Below, piece after piece: positions 45,264 through 54,917 of a stretch of 64,000 nucleotides of DNA. A program made the position numbers and the translations under genes. A model generated the notes under the pieces. That model saw only the letters and a program-made list of their open reading frames with translations, was not told the DNA's origin and ran no database searches. How positions within the stretch are numbered: position 1 is the stretch's first letter; each line of letters starts with the position of its first letter. The stretch is from an uncultured Pelagibacteraceae bacterium. Lineage in GTDB: Bacteria > Pseudomonadota > Alphaproteobacteria > Pelagibacterales > Pelagibacteraceae. The stretch lies in contig CACISL010000002.1 of NCBI GenBank assembly GCA_902589305.1, forward strand, positions 44,316-108,315, given 5' to 3'.

Positions 45264-46037
45264 TTGAGTAAAGATATTCTTTATATTGCAAATAAAAAAC
45301 TTAAATCTAGACTTATAGTAGGCACAGGTAAATATAAAAATTTTTCTGAAACCGCAAAAGCCGTTCAAGCATCAGGTGCAGACATGGTCACTGTGGCTGT
45401 AAGAAGAGTAAATATTACAAATAAAAAAAAACCAATTTTAACAGATTATCTGAGTCCAAAAAAAATAATTTTTTTACCAAATACAGCTGGATGTTTTTCA
45501 TCTGAGGAAGCCTTAAGAACTTTAAGATTAGCTAGAGAAATGGGTGGATGGAAATTAGTAAAATTAGAAGTTTTGGGTGATAAAAAGACTCTTTTTCCAA
45601 ATATGATTGAAACAATTAAATCGACAAAAGTTTTGGTCAAAGAGGGTTTTAAAGTTATGGTTTATTGTACAGATGATCCTCTGTTAGCAAGAAAACTTGA
45701 GGATGTCGGTGCTTCAGCTATAATGCCTTTAGCTTCCCCAATTGGTTCGGGGTTAGGAATTCAAAATAAGACAAATATTTCAATAATAATAAAACAATCA
45801 AAAGTTCCGGTAATAGTTGATGCAGGAATTGGCACTGCTTCCGATGCAACTATCGCAATGGAATTAGGTTGCGATGGTGTTTTGATTAATAGTGCGATAG
45901 CTAATTCAAAAAAACCAATATTAATGGCAAGAGCTTTTAAGGATGCAGTAATATCTGGTCGTAACTCGTTTATAGCGGGTAGGATGAAAAAAAACTTTTT
46001 TGCGTCTCCAAGTTCACCGGAGGAAGGCCTTATTTAA
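45264..46037 (+). CDS. thiG: Thiazole synthase
   Basis: Makes the thiazole phosphate moiety of thiamine from deoxyxylulose 5-phosphate, dehydroglycine and ThiS-thiocarboxylate. The 257-residue barrel shows [30 protein letters not shown], the Schiff-base Lys in [36 protein letters not shown] and [14 protein letters not shown]. The start codon is TTG at 45264, immediately after the thiS stop TAG; no ATG gives a complete N-terminus, so translation probably depends on ribosomes finishing thiS. The stop overlaps the convergent RNase E/G gene by 8 bases. Other thiazole genes (thiO/H, thiF) are not in this window. Confidence 0.95.
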   Translation: MSKDILYIANKKLKSRLIVGTGKYKNFSETAKAVQASGADMVTVAVRRVNITNKKKPILTDYLSPKKIIFLPNTAGCFSSEEALRTLRLAREMGGWKLVKLEVLGDKKTLFPNMIETIKSTKVLVKEGFKVMVYCTDDPLLARKLEDVGASAIMPLASPIGSGLGIQNKTNISIIIKQSKVPVIVDAGIGTASDATIAMELGCDGVLINSAIANSKKPILMARAFKDAVISGRNSFIAGRMKKNFFASPSSPEEGLI

Positions 46038-47841
46038 TTTTTTTTTTTCTTCTGACCCACAAAGTTCTTAAATTTTTTTTATTTTTTATTTTTTTGGTAT
46101 CTTTTTTTAGTTTTTTTGTTTCTTTTTTTTCTTTATTTTTTATCTTTTTTTCTAATTTAAAATCTATGAGATTAATATTTTCGAAAGTTTTTAATATTTT
46201 TTTTGATTTATTTAATAATTCAATTTTATATTCCGGAATTACTAAGCCTTCATTAGTTGATAATTCTATTCGAATAGAATATTTTTTTTCAAAATAATTT
46301 AATTCTTCAATTAAATTCTTTTTTATATAAAGAATTACTTTTTCTGGAATTTCAACTTTGACTATTTTTACCTTATCAGTAAAGGCAAGTAATTGTATTT
46401 TTTTCAAAATTTTCTGGGAAAAAGAACCAAGAGAAAGTTGTGTTTCCCATTTTATAGAACCTTCCCTTAACCTTTGACGTGTCATTTCTAGCAATCCAAA
46501 ATTACTAATTTTTCCTATTTGAATTCTTGCTCTATCTTTTCTTATACTTTCTCTCATTTTTTTTTCCACTGTGCGTCTATTAAAGAAATTTAACATATCA
46601 ATGAAATCAATCACGATTAAACCTGACAAATCTCTTAGTTTAATTTGATGTGCTATTTCTGTTGCTGCTTCTAAATTTGTATTTAAAGCTGTTTTTTCGA
46701 TATTTGTTTGTTTTGTAGATTGACCAGAATTAATATCTATTGCCACTAAAGCTTCAGTAGGATTTATTACTAAATACCCGCCAGACTTAAGTTTTACTGT
46801 TGGTTCAAATATATTATTTAATTCTTTTTCTATATTTGCATCATGAAATAAAGGAATTTTTCCTTTATATTTTTTTATATTTTTTACATTTCTTGGCATT
46901 AGTTCTTTCATAAATTTTTTAGCTTTTTGGTAAGCTTCATTGCCTTCAATATAAATATTTTTAGTATCATTATCGTATATATCTCTTAAAGTTCTTTTAA
47001 TTATGTCTCCCTCCTCATATACAAGCGAAGGTGCATTGGAGTCTAAAGCTTTTTCTTTAATTGAGTCCCAAGTTTTAAGAGTACCTTCAAAATCTTTCTC
47101 TATTTCATTTCTTGTTTTATTAGCTCCAGCAGTTCTTACAATCACACCCATGCTTTTGGGAATATTTATTTCATTAAGTATATTTCTAATTTTTTGCCTA
47201 TCTAAAGTATTAAATATTTTTCTGGAGATACCACCACCCTTTGGTGTATTAGGCATTAGAACAATATATTTTCCTGCTAAAGAAATAAAAGTTGTTAGAG
47301 CTGCACCTTTTTGACCTCTTTCTTCTTTTGTCACTTGAATTAAAACGACTTGCCCTGGCTTTATCACTTCTTGAATTTTATATCTTTTTATACCAAAAGA
47401 TGACTTTACCTCTTCTCTAAAATCTTTTTTTTCTAACTCATCAGTGTTATTGTTTTCTGTTTCTTTATTATTTTCTGTGTTTAAAGGTTTAGAATTTTCG
47501 ACGTTATTATTGTCTGAAGAAATATTTAAGGTTTTATTTTTAAGATCTTCCCTAATTTTTTCTTCTGCTATTTTTATTCTTTCTTTATCTTCGAATGGAA
47601 CCTGGTAATAGTCTGATTGAATATCATTAAACGCTAAGAAACCATGTCTTTCTCTTCCAAAATTGACAAAGGCAGCCTGAAGAGATGGTTCAACTCTGCT
47701 AACTGTACCTAAATAAATGTTATTTTTAAAGTTTAAATTGTTTTTATCTTCAAACTCATATTCCTCAATTGAGTTATCTGACTTAAGAACAATACGCGTT
47801 TCATTAGGATGCGAAGCATCAATATATAAATTTTTTCCCAT
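46030..47841 (-). CDS. rne: Ribonuclease E/G family endoribonuclease without Zn-link cysteines
   Basis: RNA decay and processing enzyme. 603 residues: N-terminal S1 domain split by an insertion ([29 protein letters not shown], then a 60-residue low-complexity acidic/Asn insert at about 105-165), 5'-sensor region ([12 protein letters not shown]), and DNase I-like catalytic part with the metal-binding Asp of [10 protein letters not shown] and of LIVIDFIDM. The [10 protein letters not shown] helix is not followed by the CPxC Zn-link found in RNase E; the whole protein has no cysteine. It lacks a long degradosome scaffold, ending instead in a Lys-rich tail (about 570-603). It could equally be named RNase G. 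Confidence 0.92.
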   Translation of the reverse strand: MGKNLYIDASHPNETRIVLKSDNSIEEYEFEDKNNLNFKNNIYLGTVSRVEPSLQAAFVNFGRERHGFLAFNDIQSDYYQVPFEDKERIKIAEEKIREDLKNKTLNISSDNNNVENSKPLNTENNKETENNNTDELEKKDFREEVKSSFGIKRYKIQEVIKPGQVVLIQVTKEERGQKGAALTTFISLAGKYIVLMPNTPKGGGISRKIFNTLDRQKIRNILNEINIPKSMGVIVRTAGANKTRNEIEKDFEGTLKTWDSIKEKALDSNAPSLVYEEGDIIKRTLRDIYDNDTKNIYIEGNEAYQKAKKFMKELMPRNVKNIKKYKGKIPLFHDANIEKELNNIFEPTVKLKSGGYLVINPTEALVAIDINSGQSTKQTNIEKTALNTNLEAATEIAHQIKLRDLSGLIVIDFIDMLNFFNRRTVEKKMRESIRKDRARIQIGKISNFGLLEMTRQRLREGSIKWETQLSLGSFSQKILKKIQLLAFTDKVKIVKVEIPEKVILYIKKNLIEELNYFEKKYSIRIELSTNEGLVIPEYKIELLNKSKKILKTFENINLIDFKLEKKIKNKEKKETKKLKKDTKKIKNKKNLRTLWVRRKKKIK

Positions 47842-47986
47842 ATAAAATGAATTCCTTTTAATTTTTTGAAATCTGTGAATTTTATTTTAGACATAATAAC
47901 ATTTTATACGATTTTTAAGATAAATACACACAATTTAAATTCTAAATGCCCAAAGAAAGTCAAATTTATTATAAATAAAAGATCAA

Positions 47987-50350
47987 ATGCTTAAATTTTT
48001 AAATTTTTTAATTAAATTTTCGATAATTTTTTTAATAACCCTATTAATATTTGGATTTTCTACTTTATGGTATTTTTCAATTGGTCTCCCAGATTATAAA
48101 AAATTATCAAATTACCAACCCCCCATTTCTAGCAGGGTTTATTCTGAAAATGGCAAATTAATTGCCGAATATGCAATAGAGAAAAGACTCTTTGTCCCTT
48201 TCGACTCCATTCCTGAAACCGTAATAAATTCTTTCCTTTCTGCCGAAGACAAGAATTTCTTTAATCATCCAGGAGTTGATGCTAAAGGAATTTTAAGAGC
48301 ATTAATTAACAATATTAAAAATATTTCGCAAAATAAAAGGCTCGAAGGCGCCTCAACTATAACTCAACAAGTAGCAAAGAATTTTTTGCTTACTAACGAA
48401 GTCTCAATGAAAAGAAAAATCAAAGAGGCAATTTTGGCTTTTAGGATTGAAAGAGCTTATTCAAAAGAAAGAATACTAGAGCTTTATTTAAATCAGATTT
48501 ATCTCGGCCAGGGAACATATGGAATAGCTGCTGCAAGTTTAGAATATTTTGATAAATCAATAAAAGAACTTAATTATCCTGACGCAGCATTACTGGCTGC
48601 ACTTCCAAAAGCACCAAGTAGATATAATCCTTATAAGTATCCAGAAGTTGGAAAATTTAGGAGAGATCTTGTTCTTAATAATTTAGAAGAAAACAATTTT
48701 ATAACAAAAGGAGAGCTAGAACGATTTAAAAATTCAAAATTAAAGTTAAAAAAAAGAAAAATAGAAATAGTAAATGAGGCAAATTATTATACTGAGGAAG
48801 TAAGAAGATTGGTGAATGAAAATTATGGTTTTGAAAAGTTATATTCACAAGGTCTTAGTATCAGAACTCCATTACAAATAGACTATCAAATGCAAGCAAT
48901 TAAATCATTAAGAAAAGGAATTGAGGATTACGACAAAAGACATGGTTGGAGAGGTCCAATTACAAACAAAATAGAAAATAAAAATTGGAAAAATATAATC
49001 AGTAAATATAAATTAGATCCGACTTTAAATTGGGAATTTGCTGAAATCATCAATTTAGAAGACTCTTATATAAGATTTAAAACAATCAACAAAAAATATA
49101 AAGATAATAAATATGGTGAGCTTAAATTTAACAGCATTAAATGGACGATACCGATTTCGAAATCTATAAAAAAAAATTATAAAATAGGTGATATTATTTT
49201 TGTTAAAAAAGATAAAAATTTGTGGCAACTTAAGCAATATCCAAAAGTCAATGGAGGAATAATTGTTTTAGATCCTTTTTCTGGGAATGTAAAAGCTCTA
49301 GCTGGAGGATTTAATTACCAGGCAAGTGAATTTAATAGAGTTACACAAGCAAAGAGACAACCCGGCTCAGCTTTCAAACCTATTGTTTATGCAGCAGCAT
49401 TAGAAAACGGGTTTGCGCCTAATTCAATTATTTTGGATGCTCCTTTTGTAGAAAGCCAAGGTGTAGGGTTGAAGAATTGGAAACCAGAAAATTATGGTAA
49501 AAAATTTTATGGACCCACAACTTTAAGAAAGGGCATTGAATATTCAAGAAATTTAATGACAGTTAGAATTGCTAAAATTCTAGGAATGGAAAAGATTTTA
49601 AAATTATCAAAAAAATTAGGAATATATGATGAAATCCCAGAATTACTTTCAGTATCATTAGGCGCTGCCGAAACAAGTTTACTAAACTTGACTTCTGCTT
49701 ACGCACCTTTTGTGAATGGTGGTAAAAAAATTAAACCTATTTTAATTTCAAGAATTCAAGATCGAAGAGGAAATACGATTTTCAAAGTTGATAATAGAAA
49801 ATGTTCAGGTTGCGATAACTATAACAGTCAATCAAATAAGTTCCCAACAATTGAAAGTTTAGAGGAAAGAGTTTTTAGTGAGGAAACCGCTTATCAGATG
49901 ACTAAAATTTTACGTGGGGCAGTGGAAAGAGGGACGGCAAAAAAATTGAAATCATTAAAAGTACCTATCGCAGGCAAGACTGGCACAACAAATGATAATT
50001 ATGATGCTTGGTTTATAGGCTTTTCTTCAGATTTAGTAATAGGAGTCTACATCGGATTTGATAATCCTAGGACATTAGGAAAATTCGAAACAGGTTCAAA
50101 AGCTGCTTTACCAATATTTAAAGATTTTGTTGAAAAAGCTCTTTTTAAAGAAGATTTTAATGATTTTAAAATACCAGAAAATATTTATCTAACTTCACTA
50201 AATTATGATACGGGTTTGAAATCATTACCAGGAGACAAAAATACTATAATTGAAGCTTTGAAAATCGAAGATATTAACAATATTAATAATAATAAGTTAA
50301 TTTCAATTAATGATCGTGATACTCTGGTTAAATTTAGGCAATTTTATTAA
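47987..50350 (+). CDS. mrcA: Penicillin-binding protein 1A, bifunctional transglycosylase/transpeptidase
   Basis: Builds and cross-links peptidoglycan at the periplasmic face. 787 residues: one N-terminal helix (about 9-32), the GT51 glycosyltransferase with the catalytic Glu in SAEDKNFFNHPGVD and EGASTITQQVAKN, an OB-like inserted domain (about 310-420), and the transpeptidase with the catalytic Ser in QPGSAFKP, SRNLMTV and the KTGTTND triad. It ends at 50350 with a one-base TAATG overlap to prfB, the standard alphaproteobacterial mrcA-prfB pairing. The 145-base gap to rne holds divergent promoters that I cannot place with confidence. Confidence 0.96.
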   Translation: MLKFLNFLIKFSIIFLITLLIFGFSTLWYFSIGLPDYKKLSNYQPPISSRVYSENGKLIAEYAIEKRLFVPFDSIPETVINSFLSAEDKNFFNHPGVDAKGILRALINNIKNISQNKRLEGASTITQQVAKNFLLTNEVSMKRKIKEAILAFRIERAYSKERILELYLNQIYLGQGTYGIAAASLEYFDKSIKELNYPDAALLAALPKAPSRYNPYKYPEVGKFRRDLVLNNLEENNFITKGELERFKNSKLKLKKRKIEIVNEANYYTEEVRRLVNENYGFEKLYSQGLSIRTPLQIDYQMQAIKSLRKGIEDYDKRHGWRGPITNKIENKNWKNIISKYKLDPTLNWEFAEIINLEDSYIRFKTINKKYKDNKYGELKFNSIKWTIPISKSIKKNYKIGDIIFVKKDKNLWQLKQYPKVNGGIIVLDPFSGNVKALAGGFNYQASEFNRVTQAKRQPGSAFKPIVYAAALENGFAPNSIILDAPFVESQGVGLKNWKPENYGKKFYGPTTLRKGIEYSRNLMTVRIAKILGMEKILKLSKKLGIYDEIPELLSVSLGAAETSLLNLTSAYAPFVNGGKKIKPILISRIQDRRGNTIFKVDNRKCSGCDNYNSQSNKFPTIESLEERVFSEETAYQMTKILRGAVERGTAKKLKSLKVPIAGKTGTTNDNYDAWFIGFSSDLVIGVYIGFDNPRTLGKFETGSKAALPIFKDFVEKALFKEDFNDFKIPENIYLTSLNYDTGLKSLPGDKNTIIEALKIEDINNINNNKLISINDRDTLVKFRQFY

Positions 50351-51439
50351 TGCAAAATTTTGAAAATAAATTAGAAATAGTTCAAAAAAACCTCAGTAAT
50401 ATTAGGGGGTATCTTTGAAAAAAAACAAGTAGAAAACAAATTACAAGAAATTGAAAAAACTCTTCAAAAAGAAAATTTTTGGAAAGACAAGCAATTAGTA
50501 AAAAAAACTGTCAAACAAAAAAAAATTTTTGAAGAAATCCTGTCTTCTTATCAAGAGTCATTTAATGAGTTAAATAATATTAAAGATTTATTCAATTTAG
50601 CTTCTCAAGAAAAAAATGAAGAAATGCTCATAGAATGCGATAAAATGATTCAAGAAATTCATAAAAAGATAAAAAAAAATGAGATCAATTGTTTTCTTTC
50701 TGGAGAGAATGATGATTTAAATATCTATCTCGAAATTCACGCAGGGGCTGGAGGAACAGAAAGTCAAGATTGGGCCGACATGTTGAGAAGAATGTACTTA
50801 AAATGGTTTGATAAAAAAAAATTTAATTATGAAATTATTAGTGAACACAAAGGAGAAGAGGCTGGTATAAAATCCTCAACTGTTAAAGCAAGCGGAAATT
50901 ATTTGTATGGATTATTGCGTGGCGAATCTGGTGTACATAGACTAGTACGAATTTCTCCATTTGATAGTGGAGCGAGAAGGCATACTAGTTTTGCAAGTGT
51001 TTGGGTTTATCCAGCAGTAGAAGATGATATAATAATAAATATAGATGAAAAAGATTTAAGAATTGACACTTACAGGTCAAGCGGAGCTGGTGGTCAACAC
51101 GTTAATACTACAGATAGTGCTGTAAGGATAACACATTTACCGTCCAAAATTGTTGTTCAATGTCAAAATGAAAGGTCTCAACATAAAAACAAGGAAACTT
51201 GTTACAAAATGCTGAGAGCAAGATTGTATGAGTATGAACTTCAAAAAAGAGAAGCTGAAAATCAAAAGGCACTTAATACAAAAACTGACATAGGTTGGGG
51301 GCATCAAATAAGGTCTTACGTCTTACAACCTTATCAACTTGTTAAAGATTTAAGAAATAAAGTAGAGAATACAAATCCAACAGATGTCCTCAATGGAAAC
51401 ATAGATCAATTTATTGAGGAAGGAATCAAAAATAGGTAA
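50350..51439 (+). CDS. prfB: Peptide chain release factor 2, made by programmed +1 frameshift
   Basis: Releases peptides at UGA and UAA. Frame 1 starts at ATG 50350 and encodes 22 residues (ending NIRGYL) before an in-frame TGA at 50416-50418. A +1 shift at CTT-T then continues with GAA at 50417 to the stop at 51439, giving about 362 residues, matching E. coli RF2 (365). The shifted part carries the stop-codon recognition tripeptide in RISPFDSG and the catalytic GGQ in SSGAGGQHVNTTDSAVR. Reading only from the internal ATG at 50624 would lose about 90 N-terminal residues. It overlaps mrcA and the following AsmA-like gene by one base each. Confidence 0.96.
50404..50418 (+). promoter_or_regulatory. 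prfB programmed +1 frameshift site
   Basis: The 15 bases AGGGGGTATCTTTGA contain the internal Shine-Dalgarno-like AGGGGG (50404-50409), the slippery CTT (50413-50415) and the TGA stop (50416-50418), spaced exactly as in the E. coli prfB autoregulatory site. Low RF2 makes the ribosome pause at UGA and shift, so RF2 controls its own synthesis. The base after TGA is A here (C in E. coli). Confidence 0.93.
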
Positions 51440-53631
51440 TGAAAAAAGTTTTATCTATACTATTAATCACCTCACTTGTTATTTTAGGCACAGTCTCAAT
51501 TATTTTATCAACCGTCGGTATAGAAACTGACAAATTTAATAAATTAATTTCTAGAAAAATTAGCGAGTCAAACAATTATATAAAAATTAAACTTAACACG
51601 ATTAAATTTAAATTAGATATTAAAGAATTAAGTTTATTTTTGGAAACCAATGAACCTTTTATCAATTATAGAAATGCTACTATTCCAGCAAAAAATTTAA
51701 AAGTCTACATTGATTTTTTTTCTCTAGTAAAATCTGAAACCCAAATAGAAAAAATTAATGTAATTTTAAACGAAATGAATATTAAAGACTTAAACAATAT
51801 CTCATTCATATTTAAACCTTCAAATTTGAAAAGCTTTATAAAAAATAAAATTAAATATGGAAAGTTAAATTCTGAAATCGAAATTTATTTAAATGAAAAT
51901 AATCAACTTGATAATTTTATAGCTAGAGGTTCAGTAATTGATTTAAAAGGTGAGATCATTAAAAATTTAAATTTCGAAGAGACTAAATTTACCTTTTTTG
52001 CAGATAGATCTGATATTTTGATTAAAAATTTTTTTAGCAAAGCAGGACCAGTAGAAATAAAAGATGGTGATATAAAAATTAAGCTATTAACTGATATTTC
52101 TATTGAAACAAATTTTAAATCAAATTTAAAATATGATGAAAACTTCGTAAATTATTATTCTTTTCTAAAAAATAATCAAATTTTTGAAAATCTGATAAAT
52201 TTGCAAGCAAATTTTAATAATAATTTTTTAATTAGTTTTGATAATACTTACAAATTAAAAGATTTTAGCTTTTCTAGTAGAGGTAAATTAGCTAAAGCAA
52301 GATTTCTTTTTAAAGATCAGCTCGAATTATTACCTTTACAAGAAACAATAAAGGATTTTTCTATTATTAATTCAATTTTTGAAACAAAACTTAATTCAAA
52401 AGGATTATCATCAGTTATTTCTGGTGAGTATTCATTGAATAATAATAAACCTTTAATGTTTAATATAGAAAATTTTTTTTATAACAAAAAGACAGATTTG
52501 ATCAAATTAGATTTAGATTTGGATTATGAAAAAATAATTAAATTAGAAATAATAAATTATACGAAACCATCAGGTGATCTAGCTAATTTTTCAATTAATT
52601 TAAAAAAGCAAAAAAACAAAATTGAAGTAATTAAGATGAACTTAAAGGAAGGAGAAAATTTAATTAGTATTAATGGAGTAAATCTAAATAAAGGAAAACT
52701 CTTATCATTAAGTAAAATTTTTGTTAAAACTAAATTGAATGGAAACGAGAATAACAATTTTGCAGTTTCAATAGATAAGAAAATTTCAATAACAGGTAAA
52801 AAATTTGATGCGAGAAATTTACCAAAAATTTTAAGTGAAAAATCTAGAGTTAATTATCTTTCAAATATTAGTAAAGAAATTGACATAGATATCAAAAACA
52901 TAATAGCTCCACTTTCAGAAAAACTTAAAGATTTTAAATTGATTGGTAATATTGAAAAAGGACAATTTGTAAAAATTACATCAAAAGGAGATTTTGGCGG
53001 AAATAATTATTTAGATATATCTATGAAAAGTGATAAAAGAAATGAAAAAAAATATTTAGAAATTTACTCTGACCTTACTAAACCTCTATTAACAGGATAT
53101 AGTTTTTTTAAAGGATTAACCGGCGGTAAATTATTATATTCATCAATAATTGACGAAAAAAGCTCAAATTCAAAACTATTAATAGAAAATTTTAAGGTGA
53201 TTAATGCTCCTGGAATGGTGAAATTACTTTCACTTGCTGATTTGGGAGGTTTAGCAGATTTGGCCGAAGGTGATGGAATATCTTTTGATGTTTTAGAAAT
53301 TAAAATGGAAAAAAACCCTAATATATTAAAATTAAATGAGATTCTTGCGTTAGGACCAAGTATATCTGTTTTAATAGAGGGCTATCAGGACAGCTCAGTG
53401 ACCAGTTTAAGAGGAACGTTGGTTCCAGCAAAAACCTTGAATAAGTTAATTTCAAAAATACCCTTAATAGGAGATATAGTTATACCAAAAGAAGTTGGAG
53501 AGGGGTTATTTGGGATTAGTTTTAAAATGAAAGGACCACCTGGAAACATTAAAACAACTATTAATCCTATTAGAACAATCACTCCTAGATTTATTCAAAA
53601 AATTATAGATAAAAATAAAAATTTTAAATAA
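51439..53631 (+). CDS. AsmA/YhdP-like envelope protein
   Basis: A 730-residue protein with an N-terminal membrane anchor (about 3-26, VLSILLITSLVILGTVSIIL) and a long periplasmic beta-rich body. The C-terminal part (about 560-720: GLTGGKLLYSSIID, NAPGMVKLLSLADLGGLADL, TLVPAKTLNKLISKIPLIGDI, GISFKMKGPPGNIKTTINPI) is the AsmA-like C-terminal/DUF3971 pattern. Members such as YhdP and TamB form bridge-like grooves and are implicated in phospholipid transport to the outer membrane; that role is inferred here. It begins one base into the prfB stop and its stop overlaps convergent tyrS by 8 bases. A similar arrangement downstream of prfB is not one I can claim as universal. Confidence 0.82.
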   Translation: MKKVLSILLITSLVILGTVSIILSTVGIETDKFNKLISRKISESNNYIKIKLNTIKFKLDIKELSLFLETNEPFINYRNATIPAKNLKVYIDFFSLVKSETQIEKINVILNEMNIKDLNNISFIFKPSNLKSFIKNKIKYGKLNSEIEIYLNENNQLDNFIARGSVIDLKGEIIKNLNFEETKFTFFADRSDILIKNFFSKAGPVEIKDGDIKIKLLTDISIETNFKSNLKYDENFVNYYSFLKNNQIFENLINLQANFNNNFLISFDNTYKLKDFSFSSRGKLAKARFLFKDQLELLPLQETIKDFSIINSIFETKLNSKGLSSVISGEYSLNNNKPLMFNIENFFYNKKTDLIKLDLDLDYEKIIKLEIINYTKPSGDLANFSINLKKQKNKIEVIKMNLKEGENLISINGVNLNKGKLLSLSKIFVKTKLNGNENNNFAVSIDKKISITGKKFDARNLPKILSEKSRVNYLSNISKEIDIDIKNIIAPLSEKLKDFKLIGNIEKGQFVKITSKGDFGGNNYLDISMKSDKRNEKKYLEIYSDLTKPLLTGYSFFKGLTGGKLLYSSIIDEKSSNSKLLIENFKVINAPGMVKLLSLADLGGLADLAEGDGISFDVLEIKMEKNPNILKLNEILALGPSISVLIEGYQDSSVTSLRGTLVPAKTLNKLISKIPLIGDIVIPKEVGEGLFGISFKMKGPPGNIKTTINPIRTITPRFIQKIIDKNKNFK

Positions 53632-54862
53632 TTTTAACTTGATAGTGTCTTTTTTTTCCGAATGAAATCTTTAAAACTTTATTTTTAAAATCCTCTAACC
53701 GAATTATTTTTTTGTCATCGCTTATTAAACTATCGTTTATTTTTAAACCATTATTTGCTATCACTCTTCTAGCTTCACTTTTAGAGTGCATAATCTTATT
53801 TTCCGAAAGAAGATCTAAAAGACTAATACCTTTTTCCAATTGATTTGATTTAATTTTAATAGATGGCAGATCTAAGCCTAAACCTTTTGACTCAAAAGTT
53901 TTTTTAGCACTTTCCTCCGCTTTCTTGGAAGCTTTAGATCCATGAATTATTTTAGTAGCTTCATTAGCTAATAAAATTTTTAATTTATTTATATTTTTTT
54001 CTTTTTCACAAATATTATTTATTTCATCAGGCTCTATTTCTGTGAAGAAATTTAAAAAACGTTTAACATCACGATCATCAGTATTTCTCCAGAATTGCCA
54101 ATATTCATACGGAGACAATAAATCTTCATTTAACCAAATTGCACCTTTTTCCGATTTACCCATTTTTGCACCAGATGCCAAAGTTATGAGAGGTGTTGTT
54201 AATCCGAATGACTCTTTTTGAAGCATTCTTCGAATTAAATCTACACCATTAACTATATTTCCCCACTGATCAGAACCTCCGATTTGTAAAACACAATTAT
54301 TTTTTTTATATAATTGATAAAAATCGTAAGCTTGCAAAATCATATAATTAAATTCCATATAACTAAGTGATTGTTCTCGATCTAATCTTAGTTTTACACT
54401 ATCGAATGTGAGCATTTTGTTAATTGTAAAGTGACTTCCAACTTCTCTAAGAAATTTTATATAATTTAATTTTGTGAGCCATTTAGCATTATCAACATAT
54501 AAAGGCTTTACTCTTTTATTAGAATTATTCAAAATTTTATTAAAAACTTTTTTAATACTTTTAATATTTTTTTTTATTTCTTTTTGCTTAAGAATTTTTC
54601 TAGTGCTATCTTTTCCTGAGGGATCTCCTATTAATGTAGTTCCTCCGCCTAAAAGCACTATTGGCCTATGGCCATGTTTTTGCATTAATTTTAAAATCAT
54701 AATTTGCAGGAGACTTCCAACATGTAAACTTTTTGCAGTACAATCAAAACCTATGTATCCCGAAATAGAATTTTTACTACAAATTTGATCCAATTTGTTC
54801 AAATCTGTGCATTGATTTAGGTATCCCCGAGCACTCATCTCAATTAAAAATTTATTTTTCAT
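53624..54862 (-). CDS. tyrS: Tyrosyl-tRNA synthetase
   Basis: Charges tRNA-Tyr with tyrosine. The 412-residue class I enzyme has GYIGFDCTAKSLHVGSLLQIM with the HIGH-type motif HVGS, YMILQAYDF and the tyrosine pocket GGSDQWGNIVNG, the KMSKS-type KMGKS motif, and a C-terminal S4 domain (LLSENKIMHSKSEARRVIANNGLKIN). The length is normal. It forms a single-gene unit: convergent with the AsmA-like gene and 55 bases from divergent anmK. Confidence 0.97.
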   Translation of the reverse strand: MKNKFLIEMSARGYLNQCTDLNKLDQICSKNSISGYIGFDCTAKSLHVGSLLQIMILKLMQKHGHRPIVLLGGGTTLIGDPSGKDSTRKILKQKEIKKNIKSIKKVFNKILNNSNKRVKPLYVDNAKWLTKLNYIKFLREVGSHFTINKMLTFDSVKLRLDREQSLSYMEFNYMILQAYDFYQLYKKNNCVLQIGGSDQWGNIVNGVDLIRRMLQKESFGLTTPLITLASGAKMGKSEKGAIWLNEDLLSPYEYWQFWRNTDDRDVKRFLNFFTEIEPDEINNICEKEKNINKLKILLANEATKIIHGSKASKKAEESAKKTFESKGLGLDLPSIKIKSNQLEKGISLLDLLSENKIMHSKSEARRVIANNGLKINDSLISDDKKIIRLEDFKNKVLKISFGKKRHYQVKII

Positions 54863-54917
54863 AGCACAATTTTTTTAAACTACTATTATACAAAAATTAT
54901 TATAAATAAATAAAAAT

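Noticed and set aside
46050..46150. Long T-rich tract at the rne 3' end as a repeat or terminator
   Set aside because: It is the complement of the Lys-rich C-terminal tail codons of RNase E/G, in frame, not an intergenic element.
50624..51439. Short prfB beginning at an internal ATG, or a prfB pseudogene
   Set aside because: The missing N-terminus is encoded from 50350 with a canonical +1 frameshift site, so the gene is intact.
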